This document shows, piece by piece, positions 25,828-34,604 of a stretch of 64,000 nucleotides of DNA. Origin of the DNA: Thermomonospora echinospora (lineage in GTDB: Bacteria > Actinomycetota > Actinomycetes > Streptosporangiales > Streptosporangiaceae); contig NZ_FNVO01000009.1 in assembly GCF_900108175.1 (NCBI RefSeq), positions 228,744 to 292,743 of the forward strand, in the 5' to 3' direction. The notes below the pieces were generated by a model. The model made no database searches. It saw only the letters and a list, made by a program, of their open reading frames with translations, and had not been told where the DNA came from. Both the position numbers and the translations under genes were made by a program. The first letter of the stretch is position 1. Each line of letters begins with the position of its first letter.

Positions 25828-26880
25828 TCAGGACTTGGCGGTGTCCCGGGCCTGCTCCGGAGCCGTCTCGTACGCGGCGGGGACCTCGGGGGCGGGGGCG
25901 GTCAGCTCCGCCGGGCCGTTGGGCTTGGACATCTCCTCCTCGTCCAGGTGCTGGACGGGCTCGGCGTGCTCAGGCGCCTCGGTGGGCTCGTCAGGGATCC
26001 GGGTGGCCTCCTCGATGGAGCCGCCGAACGCCTTGCTGACCGCCTGCAGCGCGCTGGTGACCTCGCTGGGGATGACAAAGAACGTGTTGCCCTGGCCCTT
26101 GGCGAGCTCCGGCAGCATCTGCAGGTACTGGTAGGCCAGCAGCTTGGGGTCGGCGTTGTAGCGGTGGATGGCGCTGAAGACCCGGCCGATGGCCTGCGAC
26201 TGGCCCTCGGCCTCCAGGACGGCGGCGGCTTTGGCGCCCTCGGCGCGCAGGATGGCGCTCTGCTTCTCACCCTCGGCGGTGAGGATGGCCGACTGCCGGG
26301 TGCCCTCGGCGGTCAGGATGGCCGCCCGCTTGTCCCGCTCGGCCCGCATCTGCTTCTCCATCGCCTCCTTGATGGTGGGCGGCGGGTCGATGGCCTTGAT
26401 CTCCACCCGGTTGACCCGCACCCCCCACTTGCCGGACGCCTCGTCCAGCACCGCGCGCAACTGGGTGCTGATCTTCTCCCGGGAGGTCAGGGTGGCCTCC
26501 AGGTCCATGCTGCCGATCACGTTCCGCAGCGTGGTGATGGTCAACTGCTCGATCGCCTGGATGTAGTCGGCGATCTCGTACTGGGCCGCCCGCGGGTCGG
26601 TGACCTGGAAGTACTGCACGGTGTCGATGTGCACCACCAGGTTGTCCTCGGTGATGACCGGCTGCGGCTTGAACGAGACCACCTGCTCGCGCAGGTCGAT
26701 CAGCGGGCGCACCCGGTCCACGAACGGGATGACGAAGTTCAGGCCCGCCTCCAGGGTGCGCAGGTAGCGGCCGAGCCGCTCCACGTTCCCGGCCCGCGCC
26801 TGGGGGACGATCCGCACGGTGCGGAGCATCACGATCAGCACGACCAATGCGATGACGAGACCGGTGATCACTGCGGCCAC
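25828..26880 (-). CDS. SPFH/stomatin-family membrane protein
   Basis: This 350-residue protein has one N-terminal membrane anchor (ITGLVIALVVLIVMLRTV) and a full SPFH domain (VPQARAGNVERLGRYLRTLE, LREQVVSFKPQPVITEDN, RNVIGSMDLEATLTSREKI). A long Ala/Glu coiled coil with repeated RQSAILTAEGEKQ follows, then an acidic Pro-rich tail from residue 290. Such proteins scaffold membrane microdomains. The start GTG 26880 lies 3 bases after the NfeD gene stop; SPFH-NfeD pairing is widely conserved, so the two form an operon. Confidence 0.92.
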   Translation of the reverse strand: MAAVITGLVIALVVLIVMLRTVRIVPQARAGNVERLGRYLRTLEAGLNFVIPFVDRVRPLIDLREQVVSFKPQPVITEDNLVVHIDTVQYFQVTDPRAAQYEIADYIQAIEQLTITTLRNVIGSMDLEATLTSREKISTQLRAVLDEASGKWGVRVNRVEIKAIDPPPTIKEAMEKQMRAERDKRAAILTAEGTRQSAILTAEGEKQSAILRAEGAKAAAVLEAEGQSQAIGRVFSAIHRYNADPKLLAYQYLQMLPELAKGQGNTFFVIPSEVTSALQAVSKAFGGSIEEATRIPDEPTEAPEHAEPVQHLDEEEMSKPNGPAELTAPAPEVPAAYETAPEQARDTAKS

Positions 26881-26883
26881 GAT

Positions 26884-27315
26884 TCACTCCCTCGGGTAGA
26901 CCAACGCGACGGCGCCTTCGATGCCCAGGACGTCCACGTCGACGTCGGCGGGGATGACCAGGTCGGGGTCATAGGGCCGGGCGCTCCACTCCTCGCCGCC
27001 GATGCGCACCCGGCCGCCGCGTTTGCTGACCTCGGTCAGCGTCAGCGCCTGCTTGCCGATCAGCGCGGCGACGCCCGAGCGCAGCGGCGGGGGCTGGCGG
27101 ACGTGCCGGGCGGCGATCGGCCGTACCACCCCCAGCCCGGCCACCGAGGTGGCCACGAACACCAGCACCTGGACCGCCAGGGGCAGCCCGAGAGCGCCGG
27201 TCACCCCGGCGGCCACCGCGGCGACCGCCAGCAGCCCGAGGGCCAGGGTCAGCGTGAACAACTCCGCCGTGCCCAGCGCGGCGGCCACGATCAACCAGAC
27301 GATCCAGGCCTCCAT
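26884..27315 (-). CDS. NfeD-family membrane protein
   Basis: This 143-residue protein has two to three N-terminal membrane helices (WIVWLIVAAALGTAEL, LALGLLAVAAVAAGVTGAL, VQVLVFVATSVAGLGVV). The C-terminal NfeD OB-fold domain carries LIGKQALTLTEV and GGEEWSARP. It has no protease part, so it is the short NfeD type that partners SPFH proteins. ATG 27315 with GGGGGTGG upstream is preferred to the GTG two codons earlier. Confidence 0.88.
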   Translation of the reverse strand: MEAWIVWLIVAAALGTAELFTLTLALGLLAVAAVAAGVTGALGLPLAVQVLVFVATSVAGLGVVRPIAARHVRQPPPLRSGVAALIGKQALTLTEVSKRGGRVRIGGEEWSARPYDPDLVIPADVDVDVLGIEGAVALVYPRE

Positions 27316-27553
27316 GACCACCCCCGGCGGCAGGCGAGCGGGTTTCTTACCTTCACCGTAGCTCCTCTCCGTGCCGGGAGTAATGGTCTTTTTCCCTACT
27401 TGACCAGTAGATCAAGTTTATCGCCTGAAGACGGATTCGCGCCTCTTCGCTTATCGCATCGTCCAATGGCGGTCCGCGCCTCATTGGATAGCGTGCCGAT
27501 CACCGCCGATATGACCGTAGCGTCCGGCGATGACCACTGGGTGAAGGGGAGAC

Positions 27554-28828
27554 ATGAGGCCCGCAGACGTCCATATCGATGATCTCGCCGAACCGCGTTT
27601 CTCCGCGGAGGCCCAGGAACTCGTCACCGTCATGGCCGCGATGGCGCCGGCCTGCCCGCTGGAGCCGGAGGCGCTGATGGCCGCCGCCGTCCAGCAGACC
27701 GAGGCGACCGGGCGGCGGCTGGAGGACTTCGGCGACGAGGCGTTCCGCGAGCCGCTGGAGATCCTGTGCCGGTCGCTGCGCGAGGAGGCCGGGCTGGCCG
27801 ACCACGGCAAGGTCGTCTGGCACGTACAGATGGTCGCCCAGCTCACCCAGCGGCTGCGGCTGCAGGACCTGCTCACCCGGCACCCCGAGATCCACGACGT
27901 GCAGATCGAACGGCCGATCATCATCGCCGGGCTCCCCCGTACCGGCACCACCCACCTGCACAACCTGCTGTCGGCCGACCCGGCGCTGCGCCCGCTGCCG
28001 TACTGGGAGGCGTGCGAGCCCGTCCCGCCGCCCGGCGAGGAGGGCACGATCGAGCCGCGCGTCGAACGGGTCGCCGGCTCGCTGCACATGGTGCACACCA
28101 CGCTGCCGTACCTGAAGCGCATGTTCGACCTGACGCCGACCTACTCCCACGAGGAGGGCGGCCTGCTGGCGCTGACGTTCGCGTCCACGCACCTGGAGAT
28201 CCAGGCCATGCTGCCGTCCTACCGGGACTGGTACCTGGGCACCGACCAGACGTTCGCCTACGAGTATCTGCGCACCGCGCTCAAGGCCGTCACCTGGCAG
28301 CGCGGCGGCGGGCGCTGGGTGCTCAAGGCCCCCCAGCACCTGGAGCAGCTCGGCCCGCTGACGAGCGTCTTCCCCGACGCCACCGTGGTGATCACCCACC
28401 GCGATCCGGTGGCGGTGACCGCCTCGCTCACCACGATGCTGTGCTACGGGCTGCGGATGACCACCGCCCCGATCGACCCGCACGCCGTCGGCGCGTACTG
28501 GCGCGACCGGGCCGCGGTCTACATGGAACGCTGCCTGCGCGACCGCGACCTGGTCCCCAAGGAGCAGTCGATCGACGTGCTGTTCCACGAGTTCATGGCC
28601 GACGACATCGCCATGGTGGAGCGCATCTACGAGGTGGCCGGCCAGCCGTTCACCACCGAAACCCGCGCGGCCATGGAGGCGTACATGGCCGAGCACCCCC
28701 GCGGCCGGCACGGCCGGGTGGACTACCGGCTGGCCGACATCGGCCTCGACCTGGCCGAGCGGCGGAGCGCGCTGGCCCCCTACGCCGAGCGCTTCGGCAC
28801 CAAGGAGGAGCAGGTCAAGGAGCGCTGA
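27554..28828 (+). CDS. PAPS-dependent sulfotransferase family protein
   Basis: This 424-residue enzyme has the 5'-phosphosulfate loop IIIAGLPRTGTTHLHNLLSA (about residues 121-140), a 3'-phosphate strand TVVITHRDPVAVTAS and GRWVLKAPQHLEQL in between. This layout matches the long actinobacterial sulfotransferases related to mycobacterial Stf proteins, which sulfate lipids or carbohydrates with PAPS. It is cytosolic and has no signal. A diverged copy of its last 16 codons follows at 28843. The FGE gene 2.4 kb downstream may be coincidental. Confidence 0.88.
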   Translation: MRPADVHIDDLAEPRFSAEAQELVTVMAAMAPACPLEPEALMAAAVQQTEATGRRLEDFGDEAFREPLEILCRSLREEAGLADHGKVVWHVQMVAQLTQRLRLQDLLTRHPEIHDVQIERPIIIAGLPRTGTTHLHNLLSADPALRPLPYWEACEPVPPPGEEGTIEPRVERVAGSLHMVHTTLPYLKRMFDLTPTYSHEEGGLLALTFASTHLEIQAMLPSYRDWYLGTDQTFAYEYLRTALKAVTWQRGGGRWVLKAPQHLEQLGPLTSVFPDATVVITHRDPVAVTASLTTMLCYGLRMTTAPIDPHAVGAYWRDRAAVYMERCLRDRDLVPKEQSIDVLFHEFMADDIAMVERIYEVAGQPFTTETRAAMEAYMAEHPRGRHGRVDYRLADIGLDLAERRSALAPYAERFGTKEEQVKER

Positions 28829-28842
28829 ACCGCGCCGGCCCG

Positions 28843-28890
28843 GATGCCGAACGTTTCGACAGTCGGGAGGAACAGGCCGGGGGGCGTTAG
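28843..28890 (+). pseudogene. Orphan echo of the sulfotransferase C-terminus
   Basis: In frame this segment reads DAERFDSREEQAGGR then TAG, against YAERFGTKEEQVKER then TGA at the end of the sulfotransferase (28781-28828). Many base differences fall at third codon positions, which suggests that it was once translated. I read it as the residue of a tandem paralog or a duplicated gene end. Confidence 0.6.
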
Positions 28891-28996
28891 CGGGCTCCGG
28901 GTGAACCGGTCCGTACCCTTTCCCGAGGGGTCATGGCGCTGCGCCGCGGTACGGGGTCATCATTGGACTGATCCCGTACCTATAAGGAGCGCGGCC

Positions 28997-31216
28997 ATGA
29001 GTCGTACGGCGTATCGGACCTGCCCGCTTTGCGAGGCCCTCTGCGGGCTGGAGCTCATCCTCGACGGCGACGACCGGATCACCGGCGTGCGGGGGGACTT
29101 CGCCGACCCGTTCAGCAAGGGCTTCGTCTGCCCGAAGGGGGCGACCCTCGGCCGCCTCGACGGCGACCCGGACCGGCTGGCCGTCCCCCTGCTGCGCGAC
29201 GGCGACGGGCACACCGAGACCGGCTGGGACGAGGCGTTCGCGGCGGTGCGACGCGGGCTGCGCGAGGTCGTGGAACGGCACGGCAGGGACGCGGTCGCGG
29301 TCTACGTCGGCAACCCGACCGCCCACTCCATCGCCGGGCCGCTGTACGGCGGCGCCATCATCAAGGCGCTCGGCACCCGCAACGTCTACTCGGCCAGCAC
29401 CGCCGACCAGATGCCCAAGCACGTCAGCGCGGGCTACATGTTCGGCGACCCGGTGGCCATCCCGGTGCCCGACCTCGACCGCACCGACCACCTGCTGATG
29501 CTGGGCGCCAACCCGCTGGAGTCCAACGGCAGCCTGTGCTCGGCGCCCGACTTCCCCGGGCGACTCAAGGCCATCCGCGCCCGCGGCGGCCGGGTCACCG
29601 TGGTCGACCCCCGCCGCACCCGCACCGCCGCGCTGGCCGACCAGCACGTCCCCATCCGCCCCGGCACCGACGCCCACCTGCTGCTCGCGCTCGTCCACAC
29701 GCTGTTCGCCGAGGACCTGGTCGACCTCGCCCACCTGGCCGGCCGGGTACACGGCCTGGACGAACTGCGGGCGCTGGCGGTCGACTTCACCCCCGAACTG
29801 GTCACCGGGATCACCGGGATCCGCCCGCTGCAGATCCGCCGGATGGCCCGCGAGCTGGCCGCCGCCGAACGGGCCGCCGTCTACGGCCGGATCGGCACCT
29901 GCACCCAGGCGCACGGCACGCTGGGAAGCTGGCTGATCGACGTCCTCAACATCCTCACCGGCAACCTCGACCGGCCCGGCGGCGCCATGTTCCCCCGCGC
30001 CGCCCACGTGCCCGTCTACCGCCGCAAGCGTCCGTTCACCACCGGACGGTGGCGCAGCCGCGTCCGCGACCTGCCCGAGGTCCTCGGGGAGTTCCCGGTC
30101 GCCACCCTGGCCGACGAGATCCTCACCCCCGGCGAGGGGCAGATCCGGGCGCTGGTCACCATCGGCGGCAACCCGGCGCTGTCGGCGCCGAACGCCGACC
30201 GGCTGGACGCGGCGATGGCCGGGCTGGAGTTCATGGTCAGCGTCGACCCGTACCTCAACGAGACCACCCGGCACGCCCACGTCGTGCTGCCGCCGCCCCG
30301 CCCGGCCCAGACCCCGCACTACGACGTGGCGCTGCTGGGCTTCACCGTCCGCAACTACGCGCGCTACTCCGCCCCCGTGGTGCCGCTGCCGGAGGGCCGT
30401 CCCAGCGAAGCGGAGATCCTGGCCAGGCTCGCCCTGCTCGCCTCTGGCGCCGACGGCGACCCGGCCGCCCTGGACGAGATGATCGTCGGCGACACCCTGG
30501 CCAAGGCCGTCGCCATGCCCGGCTCCCCCGTCCACGGCCGGGAGCCCGAGGAGCTGCGCAAGTCCCTGACCGGCCGAGGCGCCGAGCTACGGCTGGACAT
30601 GATGCTGCGGCTCGGCCCCTACGGCGAGGGCTTCGGCGCCGACCCCGAGGGACTCACCCTGGCCCGGCTGCGCGACGAGCATCCGCACGGCATCGACCTC
30701 GGCCCGCTGGAGCCGCGCCTGGACGAGGTGCTGTGCACCGCCTCCGGCCTGGTCGAACTGTGCCCGCCGTCCTTCGCCGCCGACGCCGACCGGCTGCGCG
30801 CCGACCTCGGCGCGCCCGCCCCCCAAGGGCTGGTCCTGATCGGGCGGCGGCACCTGCGCTCCAACAACAGCTGGCTGCACAACGTGCCGGAACTGGTCGG
30901 CGGCAGCAACCGCTGCACCCTCCAGCTCAACCCCGCCGACGCCGCACGGCTGGGCGTGGCCGCCGGGGACCTCGTCCGGGTCACCTCCCGGGCCGGTACG
31001 CTCGACGCGGTGGCCGAGCCGACCGACACCGTGATGACCGGGGTGGTGAGCCTGCCGCACGGGTGGGGGCACGACCGGCCGGGCACCCGCACCCGGGTGG
31101 CGGGCGAGCACGCCGGCGTCAACGTCAACGCGGTCACCGACGAGCAGGAGATCGACCCCCTGTCCGGCAACGCGGTCTTCAACGGGGTCCCGGTGACAGT
31201 GGAGCATCTTGGCTGA
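28997..31216 (+). CDS. Molybdopterin-dependent oxidoreductase with 4Fe-4S cluster
   Basis: This 739-residue enzyme is of the DMSO-reductase/formate-dehydrogenase superfamily. An N-terminal cluster site has C9, C12, C16 and C45 (CPLCEALCGLEL and GFVCPKG). bis-MGD-binding segments include LLMLGANPLESNGS, VVDPRRTRTAALAD and VTIGGNPALSAPNADR. The C-terminal MGD-dicarboxylate domain has LVRVTSRAGTLDA and SLPHGWGH. No Tat signal, so it is cytoplasmic. ATG 28997 follows AAGGAG. It overlaps the FGE start by 8 bases. No electron-transfer subunit is adjacent, and the substrate is unassigned. Confidence 0.9.
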   Translation: MSRTAYRTCPLCEALCGLELILDGDDRITGVRGDFADPFSKGFVCPKGATLGRLDGDPDRLAVPLLRDGDGHTETGWDEAFAAVRRGLREVVERHGRDAVAVYVGNPTAHSIAGPLYGGAIIKALGTRNVYSASTADQMPKHVSAGYMFGDPVAIPVPDLDRTDHLLMLGANPLESNGSLCSAPDFPGRLKAIRARGGRVTVVDPRRTRTAALADQHVPIRPGTDAHLLLALVHTLFAEDLVDLAHLAGRVHGLDELRALAVDFTPELVTGITGIRPLQIRRMARELAAAERAAVYGRIGTCTQAHGTLGSWLIDVLNILTGNLDRPGGAMFPRAAHVPVYRRKRPFTTGRWRSRVRDLPEVLGEFPVATLADEILTPGEGQIRALVTIGGNPALSAPNADRLDAAMAGLEFMVSVDPYLNETTRHAHVVLPPPRPAQTPHYDVALLGFTVRNYARYSAPVVPLPEGRPSEAEILARLALLASGADGDPAALDEMIVGDTLAKAVAMPGSPVHGREPEELRKSLTGRGAELRLDMMLRLGPYGEGFGADPEGLTLARLRDEHPHGIDLGPLEPRLDEVLCTASGLVELCPPSFAADADRLRADLGAPAPQGLVLIGRRHLRSNNSWLHNVPELVGGSNRCTLQLNPADAARLGVAAGDLVRVTSRAGTLDAVAEPTDTVMTGVVSLPHGWGHDRPGTRTRVAGEHAGVNVNAVTDEQEIDPLSGNAVFNGVPVTVEHLG

Positions 31217-32186
31217 CCGACCACACGAGCGCCCCGCCTGCTGTGCCCCCGCGCTCTCCGCGGAGGTCACGGCCGCGCCCACCTTCGGCTTCGACATCCC
31301 GCGGCGCTCCCCGCGGGATGTCGCCAAGGGGATGGCGGCCGTCCCGGGCGGGGCGTTCCGGATGGGCGGGGCCGACCCCGACGCCTTCCCCCAGGACGGG
31401 GAGGGGCCGGTCCGCACCGTCCGGCTCTCCCCCTTCCTGATCGACCGGTACGCGGTGGCCAACCGGCAGTTCGCCGTGTTCGTGAAGGACACCGGCTACG
31501 TCACCGAGGCCGAACGGTTCGGCTGGTCGTTCGTCTTCCACGCCCACCTGCGGCCGGACACCCCGGTCATGGACGCCACGGTGCCCGAGGCCCCCTGGTG
31601 GGCGGCGGTCCCCGGCGCCTATTGGAAGGCCCCTGAGGGGCCCGGCTCCTCCATCGAGCGCCGCCCCAACCATCCGGTCGTCCACGTCTCGTGGAACGAC
31701 GCGTCCGCCTACGCCGCCTGGGCGGGCAAGCGCCTGCCCACCGAGGCCGAGTGGGAGATGGCCGCGCGCGGCGGCCTGGACCAGGCCCGCTTCCCGTGGG
31801 GCGACGAGCTGGCCCCGCGCGGGCGGCACCGCTGCAACATCTGGCAAGGCGAGTTCCCCGTCCATGACACCGGCGAGGACGGCTTCACGGGCACCGCCCC
31901 GGTGAACGCCTTCGCCCCCAACGGCTACGGTCTGCACAACGTCGCGGGCAACGTCTGGGAGTGGTGCGCCGACTGGTGGAGCACCGACTGGCACGCCACC
32001 GAGTCGCCCGAGACCCGCCAGGACCCGCGCGGCCCGTCCACCGGCACCGCCCGGGTCATCAGGGGCGGCTCGTTCCTGTGCCACGAGTCGTACTGCAACC
32101 GCTACCGGGTCGCCGCCCGCACCCGCAACGCCCCCGACTCCACCACGGCCCACACAGGTTTCCGCTGCGCCGCCGACCCGGCCTGA
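31209..32186 (+). CDS. Formylglycine-generating enzyme (SUMF1/FGE)
   Basis: A 325-residue FGE that converts a sulfatase Cys to C-alpha-formylglycine using O2 and copper. Family landmarks are VPGGAFRMGG, the FLIDRYAVANRQFAVFV segment, HVSWNDASAYAAWAGKRLPT, NVWEWCADWW and the active-site pair C291 and C296 in CHESYCNRYRVAARTRN. The start is TTG 31209, preceded by GGAG and overlapping the upstream oxidoreductase, so co-translation is expected. No sulfatase with a CxPxR motif is visible in the window. Its stop codon begins a 12-bp repeat array. Confidence 0.92.
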   Translation: MADRPHERPACCAPALSAEVTAAPTFGFDIPRRSPRDVAKGMAAVPGGAFRMGGADPDAFPQDGEGPVRTVRLSPFLIDRYAVANRQFAVFVKDTGYVTEAERFGWSFVFHAHLRPDTPVMDATVPEAPWWAAVPGAYWKAPEGPGSSIERRPNHPVVHVSWNDASAYAAWAGKRLPTEAEWEMAARGGLDQARFPWGDELAPRGRHRCNIWQGEFPVHDTGEDGFTGTAPVNAFAPNGYGLHNVAGNVWEWCADWWSTDWHATESPETRQDPRGPSTGTARVIRGGSFLCHESYCNRYRVAARTRNAPDSTTAHTGFRCAADPA

Positions 32187-32366
32187 AGCCCGGCCTAAGG
32201 CCCGACCTGAGACCCGGCCTAAGGCCCGACCCGAGACCCAGCCCGAAGCCCGGCCCAAGACCCAGCCCGAGACCCAGCCCGAGACCCGGCCCAAGACCCG
32301 GCTGACCCGGCTCAAGACCCGACCCGAGACCCGGCCCGAGACCCGACCCGAAGCCTGGGCTGAGGC
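32176..32366. repeat. About fifteen 12-bp tandem repeats beginning at the FGE stop codon
   Basis: The unit ACCCGGCCTGAG, first seen as the last codons plus TGA stop of the FGE gene, is repeated with drift (CCTAAG, CCCGAG, CCCAAG) through most of the gap. Twelve bases equal four codons, so the pattern keeps one phase. One unit is shortened near 32300. Confidence 0.85.
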
Positions 32367-32444
32367 ATGGCGACCGTCCGCGAGTGCGACCCGGCGCGGG
32401 CCCGTCGCCCGTCGAGGTCCGTCTCGGTGTCCGGCGGCGCCTCG

Positions 32445-32849
32445 TCAGCCGGCGTCGCGCCGCGTGCAGTCGATCTCGTCCAGGATCGCCGCCCGCAGCC
32501 TGTCCACCGTGTCGGCCTGGACGATCAGTCGGCAGCCGGCCCGGATCTGCTCGATGGTCAGCGGTCTGGCGGCCGTGCGGAACGCCCACCAGCGGCCGGT
32601 GTCGCTGCGCCAGACCCCCCAGCCGGGGAACTCGTCCTCGATCCGTCCGATCGGCGCCGTGTCCGGTGCCGTATCGGTGACCGCGGGCGCTTCGGCATGC
32701 GCCGCCTCGGCCAGGCCTTCCGGCGGCGGGGGACCGTCCATCTCCATCAACCCGTCGGTGAGTTCGGCGGCGCTCGTCCTCACTGTAAGCGATCCTCCGG
32801 TCTCAGGCGAGAGCCGGATCACACTCCCCGCGGCCATCATGGCGATCAT
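32445..32849 (-). CDS. Conserved-looking hypothetical protein with GWxVWRSDTGRWWAFR motif
   Basis: About 134 residues. The N-terminal half is acidic and Pro/Ala-rich. The C-terminal half is a compact domain FPGWGVWRSDTGRWWAFRTA followed by LTIEQIRAGCRLIVQADTVD, a pattern I associate with small actinobacterial proteins of unknown function. The start is uncertain (ATG 32849, or an internal ATG/GTG) because no strong ribosome site is seen. It is divergent from the Rieske gene. Confidence 0.65.
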   Translation of the reverse strand: MIAMMAAGSVIRLSPETGGSLTVRTSAAELTDGLMEMDGPPPPEGLAEAAHAEAPAVTDTAPDTAPIGRIEDEFPGWGVWRSDTGRWWAFRTAARPLTIEQIRAGCRLIVQADTVDRLRAAILDEIDCTRRDAG

Positions 32850-32994
32850 TCGGGGTAGGTGGCCGGGGCTGTGGTGGCCCGTTCGGGGTAGGGCGGCTAA
32901 TGTGCAACGGGCATCCCGGCCGGGCCGCCCCACCGGACCAGCGGTCACCGGCAGTCCGAAGCGCGACATCGCACCCGGTTCTCTGGGGGAATCA

Positions 32995-33909
32995 ATGAGT
33001 GAACGGGCGAGCAAGATGTTCCGGCGCGGGTCCAGGCCGGGCGCCACGCGCCTGGCCGACGCGGTCGAGGATCTAGAGCATGCCGACGGGCTGGACGGGG
33101 CAATCCGCACGATCTCGTCGGCGATCTCGCGAGTGCTGAGACCCGGACCGGTCAAGGACCTGCTGCACGGGGTGCCGGTCGGGCATCCGGCGCATCCGCC
33201 GCTGACGGACGTGTCGGTGGGCTGCTGGACGTCGGCGGCGATCTTGGATCTGCTGCCGGGCACCGAACGGGCCTCCCGGACCCTGATCATCGCCGGGCTG
33301 GTGGGGGCCGTGCCGACGGTGCTCACCGGATGGACCGACTGGTCGGCGCTGCACCGCGAGCAGCAACGGGTGGGGCTGGTGCACGCCTCCGCCAACGGCA
33401 CCGCCGCGGTGCTGTACACCGCGTCGCTGGCCGCCCGGCGGCGCGGCCTGACGGGAGCGGGCCGGCTGCTGGGGTTCGCCGGGTTCGCCGCCGTGCTCAC
33501 CGGCGCGTACCTGGGCGGCCACCTGGCGTTCCGGCAGGCGGCCGGGGCCAACCACGCCGACAAGGTCGCCCATCTCGTCTCGCTGGGCTGGCACGACCTG
33601 TGCTCGGTGGAGGACCTGCCGGACGGCTGGCCGGTACAGCGGCGACTGGGGTACATCACCATGTTCGTGCTGCGCCAGGGCGAGGAGATCCACGTGCTGG
33701 CCGACCGCTGCGCCCACCTGGGCGGGCCGCTGCACCAGGGCCGCATCATCACCGACCGGGACGAGGAGACCTGCGTGGTGTGCCCGTGGCACGGCAGCAC
33801 CTTCCGGGTGGCGGACGGCTCGGTGGTGCACGGCCCGGCCACCGCCCGCCAGCCCTCCTTCGAGACCCGCGTCGAGAACGGCACCCTTCAGGTACGGCCG
33901 GTCTCCTAG
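32995..33909 (+). CDS. DUF2231 membrane domain fused to a Rieske [2Fe-2S] domain
   Basis: This 304-residue protein begins with a DUF2231-type region of four membrane helices (GHPAHPPLTDVSVGCWTSA, LIIAGLVGAVPTVLTGWTDW). It ends in a Rieske domain with cluster ligands C239/H241 (CAHLGG) and C263/H266 (CPWHGS). The fusion suggests a membrane electron carrier that passes electrons to or from the quinone pool, without a terminal oxygenase. ATG 32995 follows GGGGG. The SOS-box gene begins 80 bases further on. Confidence 0.88.
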   Translation: MSERASKMFRRGSRPGATRLADAVEDLEHADGLDGAIRTISSAISRVLRPGPVKDLLHGVPVGHPAHPPLTDVSVGCWTSAAILDLLPGTERASRTLIIAGLVGAVPTVLTGWTDWSALHREQQRVGLVHASANGTAAVLYTASLAARRRGLTGAGRLLGFAGFAAVLTGAYLGGHLAFRQAAGANHADKVAHLVSLGWHDLCSVEDLPDGWPVQRRLGYITMFVLRQGEEIHVLADRCAHLGGPLHQGRIITDRDEETCVVCPWHGSTFRVADGSVVHGPATARQPSFETRVENGTLQVRPVS

Positions 33910-33957
33910 CCATTGCCTGCTCCGACACCGGTTGAACCACCCGCCAAGGGGTATATG

Positions 33958-33973
33958 TCGAATATACGTTCGA
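33958..33973. promoter_or_regulatory. Near-consensus LexA (SOS) box
   Basis: TCGAATATACGTTCGA matches the actinobacterial SOS box TCGAACRNRYGTTCGA at every position but one (T for C at position 6). It lies 16 bases upstream of the ATG of the 85-residue protein, where LexA would block transcription. The site overlaps a GTATAT / ATATAC palindrome at 33951-33967. Confidence 0.65.
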
Positions 33974-33989
33974 CCGCGGGGAGCGTGCC

Positions 33990-34247
33990 ATGAAAGGCGA
34001 CAGGGTCGAGATCATGATCGACGCCGGGGAGGGCACCCCCCGGACCTACGAGGTGAAGGCCACCCGAGCGGGCCGCCGGGTGGAGGTCGACACCAGACGC
34101 GGCGTGGTGGAGGTCAGCGAGGTCACCCGCAACGGCACCCCCGTCCGCACCGCCCGCTTCATGGCCAGCCGGGTGCTCGCCCTGGTCGAGCACCCGGTCA
34201 GCGACGTCCACCCCGAGGAGCACGCCCCCCTCCGCGACGCCGGCTGA
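33990..34247 (+). CDS. 85-residue conserved-type protein under a predicted SOS box
   Basis: A small, probably all-beta protein: DRVEIMIDAG, PRTYEVKATRAGRRVEVDTR, GVVEVSEVTRNGTPVRTARF and a Pro/Glu tail. There is no signal peptide or membrane segment. ATG 33990 follows GGGAGCGTGCC. I do not recognise its family with confidence; similar short proteins occur across actinobacteria. The adjacent LexA-like site predicts induction by DNA damage, which is inference. Rieske upstream and TSUP downstream are probably unrelated. Confidence 0.75.
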   Translation: MKGDRVEIMIDAGEGTPRTYEVKATRAGRRVEVDTRRGVVEVSEVTRNGTPVRTARFMASRVLALVEHPVSDVHPEEHAPLRDAG

Positions 34248-34604
34248 CCCACCCCGCGCCCCGCCGCGACTCCCGGAACACGGCGACCGACGCGGCCGGT
34301 CGTCCGCGACCAACGCCGAGGCCGACGGCGCTTCGTTGGCGATCGACCGCGACGGCGAGGCCGGCGATGGCGACGCCGACGGCCGGTGTCCAAAAGAGTG
34401 GGCCACGATCATCGCGGCGGCCCCGGCCGGGAAGCGGCCAGTCGTTCGCGGCCAACAGCAATGCGGATGGCGACGGCGATGGCCGGTGGCCAGGAGGGTG
34501 GGTCGCGGCCGCCGTGGTGGCCCCTGGCCGGGGAAACGCCCCGCCGGGGTGGCGAATCGGGCACCTCCCTACGATCGGGACATGGCGATTTTCGGGATTC
34601 GGGT
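34248..34604. other. Gene-free gap with an imperfect duplication
   Basis: No gene is visible. A segment beginning GCGGCCGGTCGTCCGCG at 34292 is repeated in diverged form from 34434 (GCGGCCAGTCGTTCGCG). Each copy ends in a version of CCCCGGCCGG; the first is about 40 bases longer. An 8-codon ORF (MAIFGIRV, 34582-34608) overlaps the TSUP start by GTGA. Confidence 0.5.

Noticed and set aside
32445-33884. Long minus-strand frame opposite the Rieske gene
   Set aside because: Antisense image of GC-biased coding; only its last 134 codons look like a real protein, and these were annotated separately.
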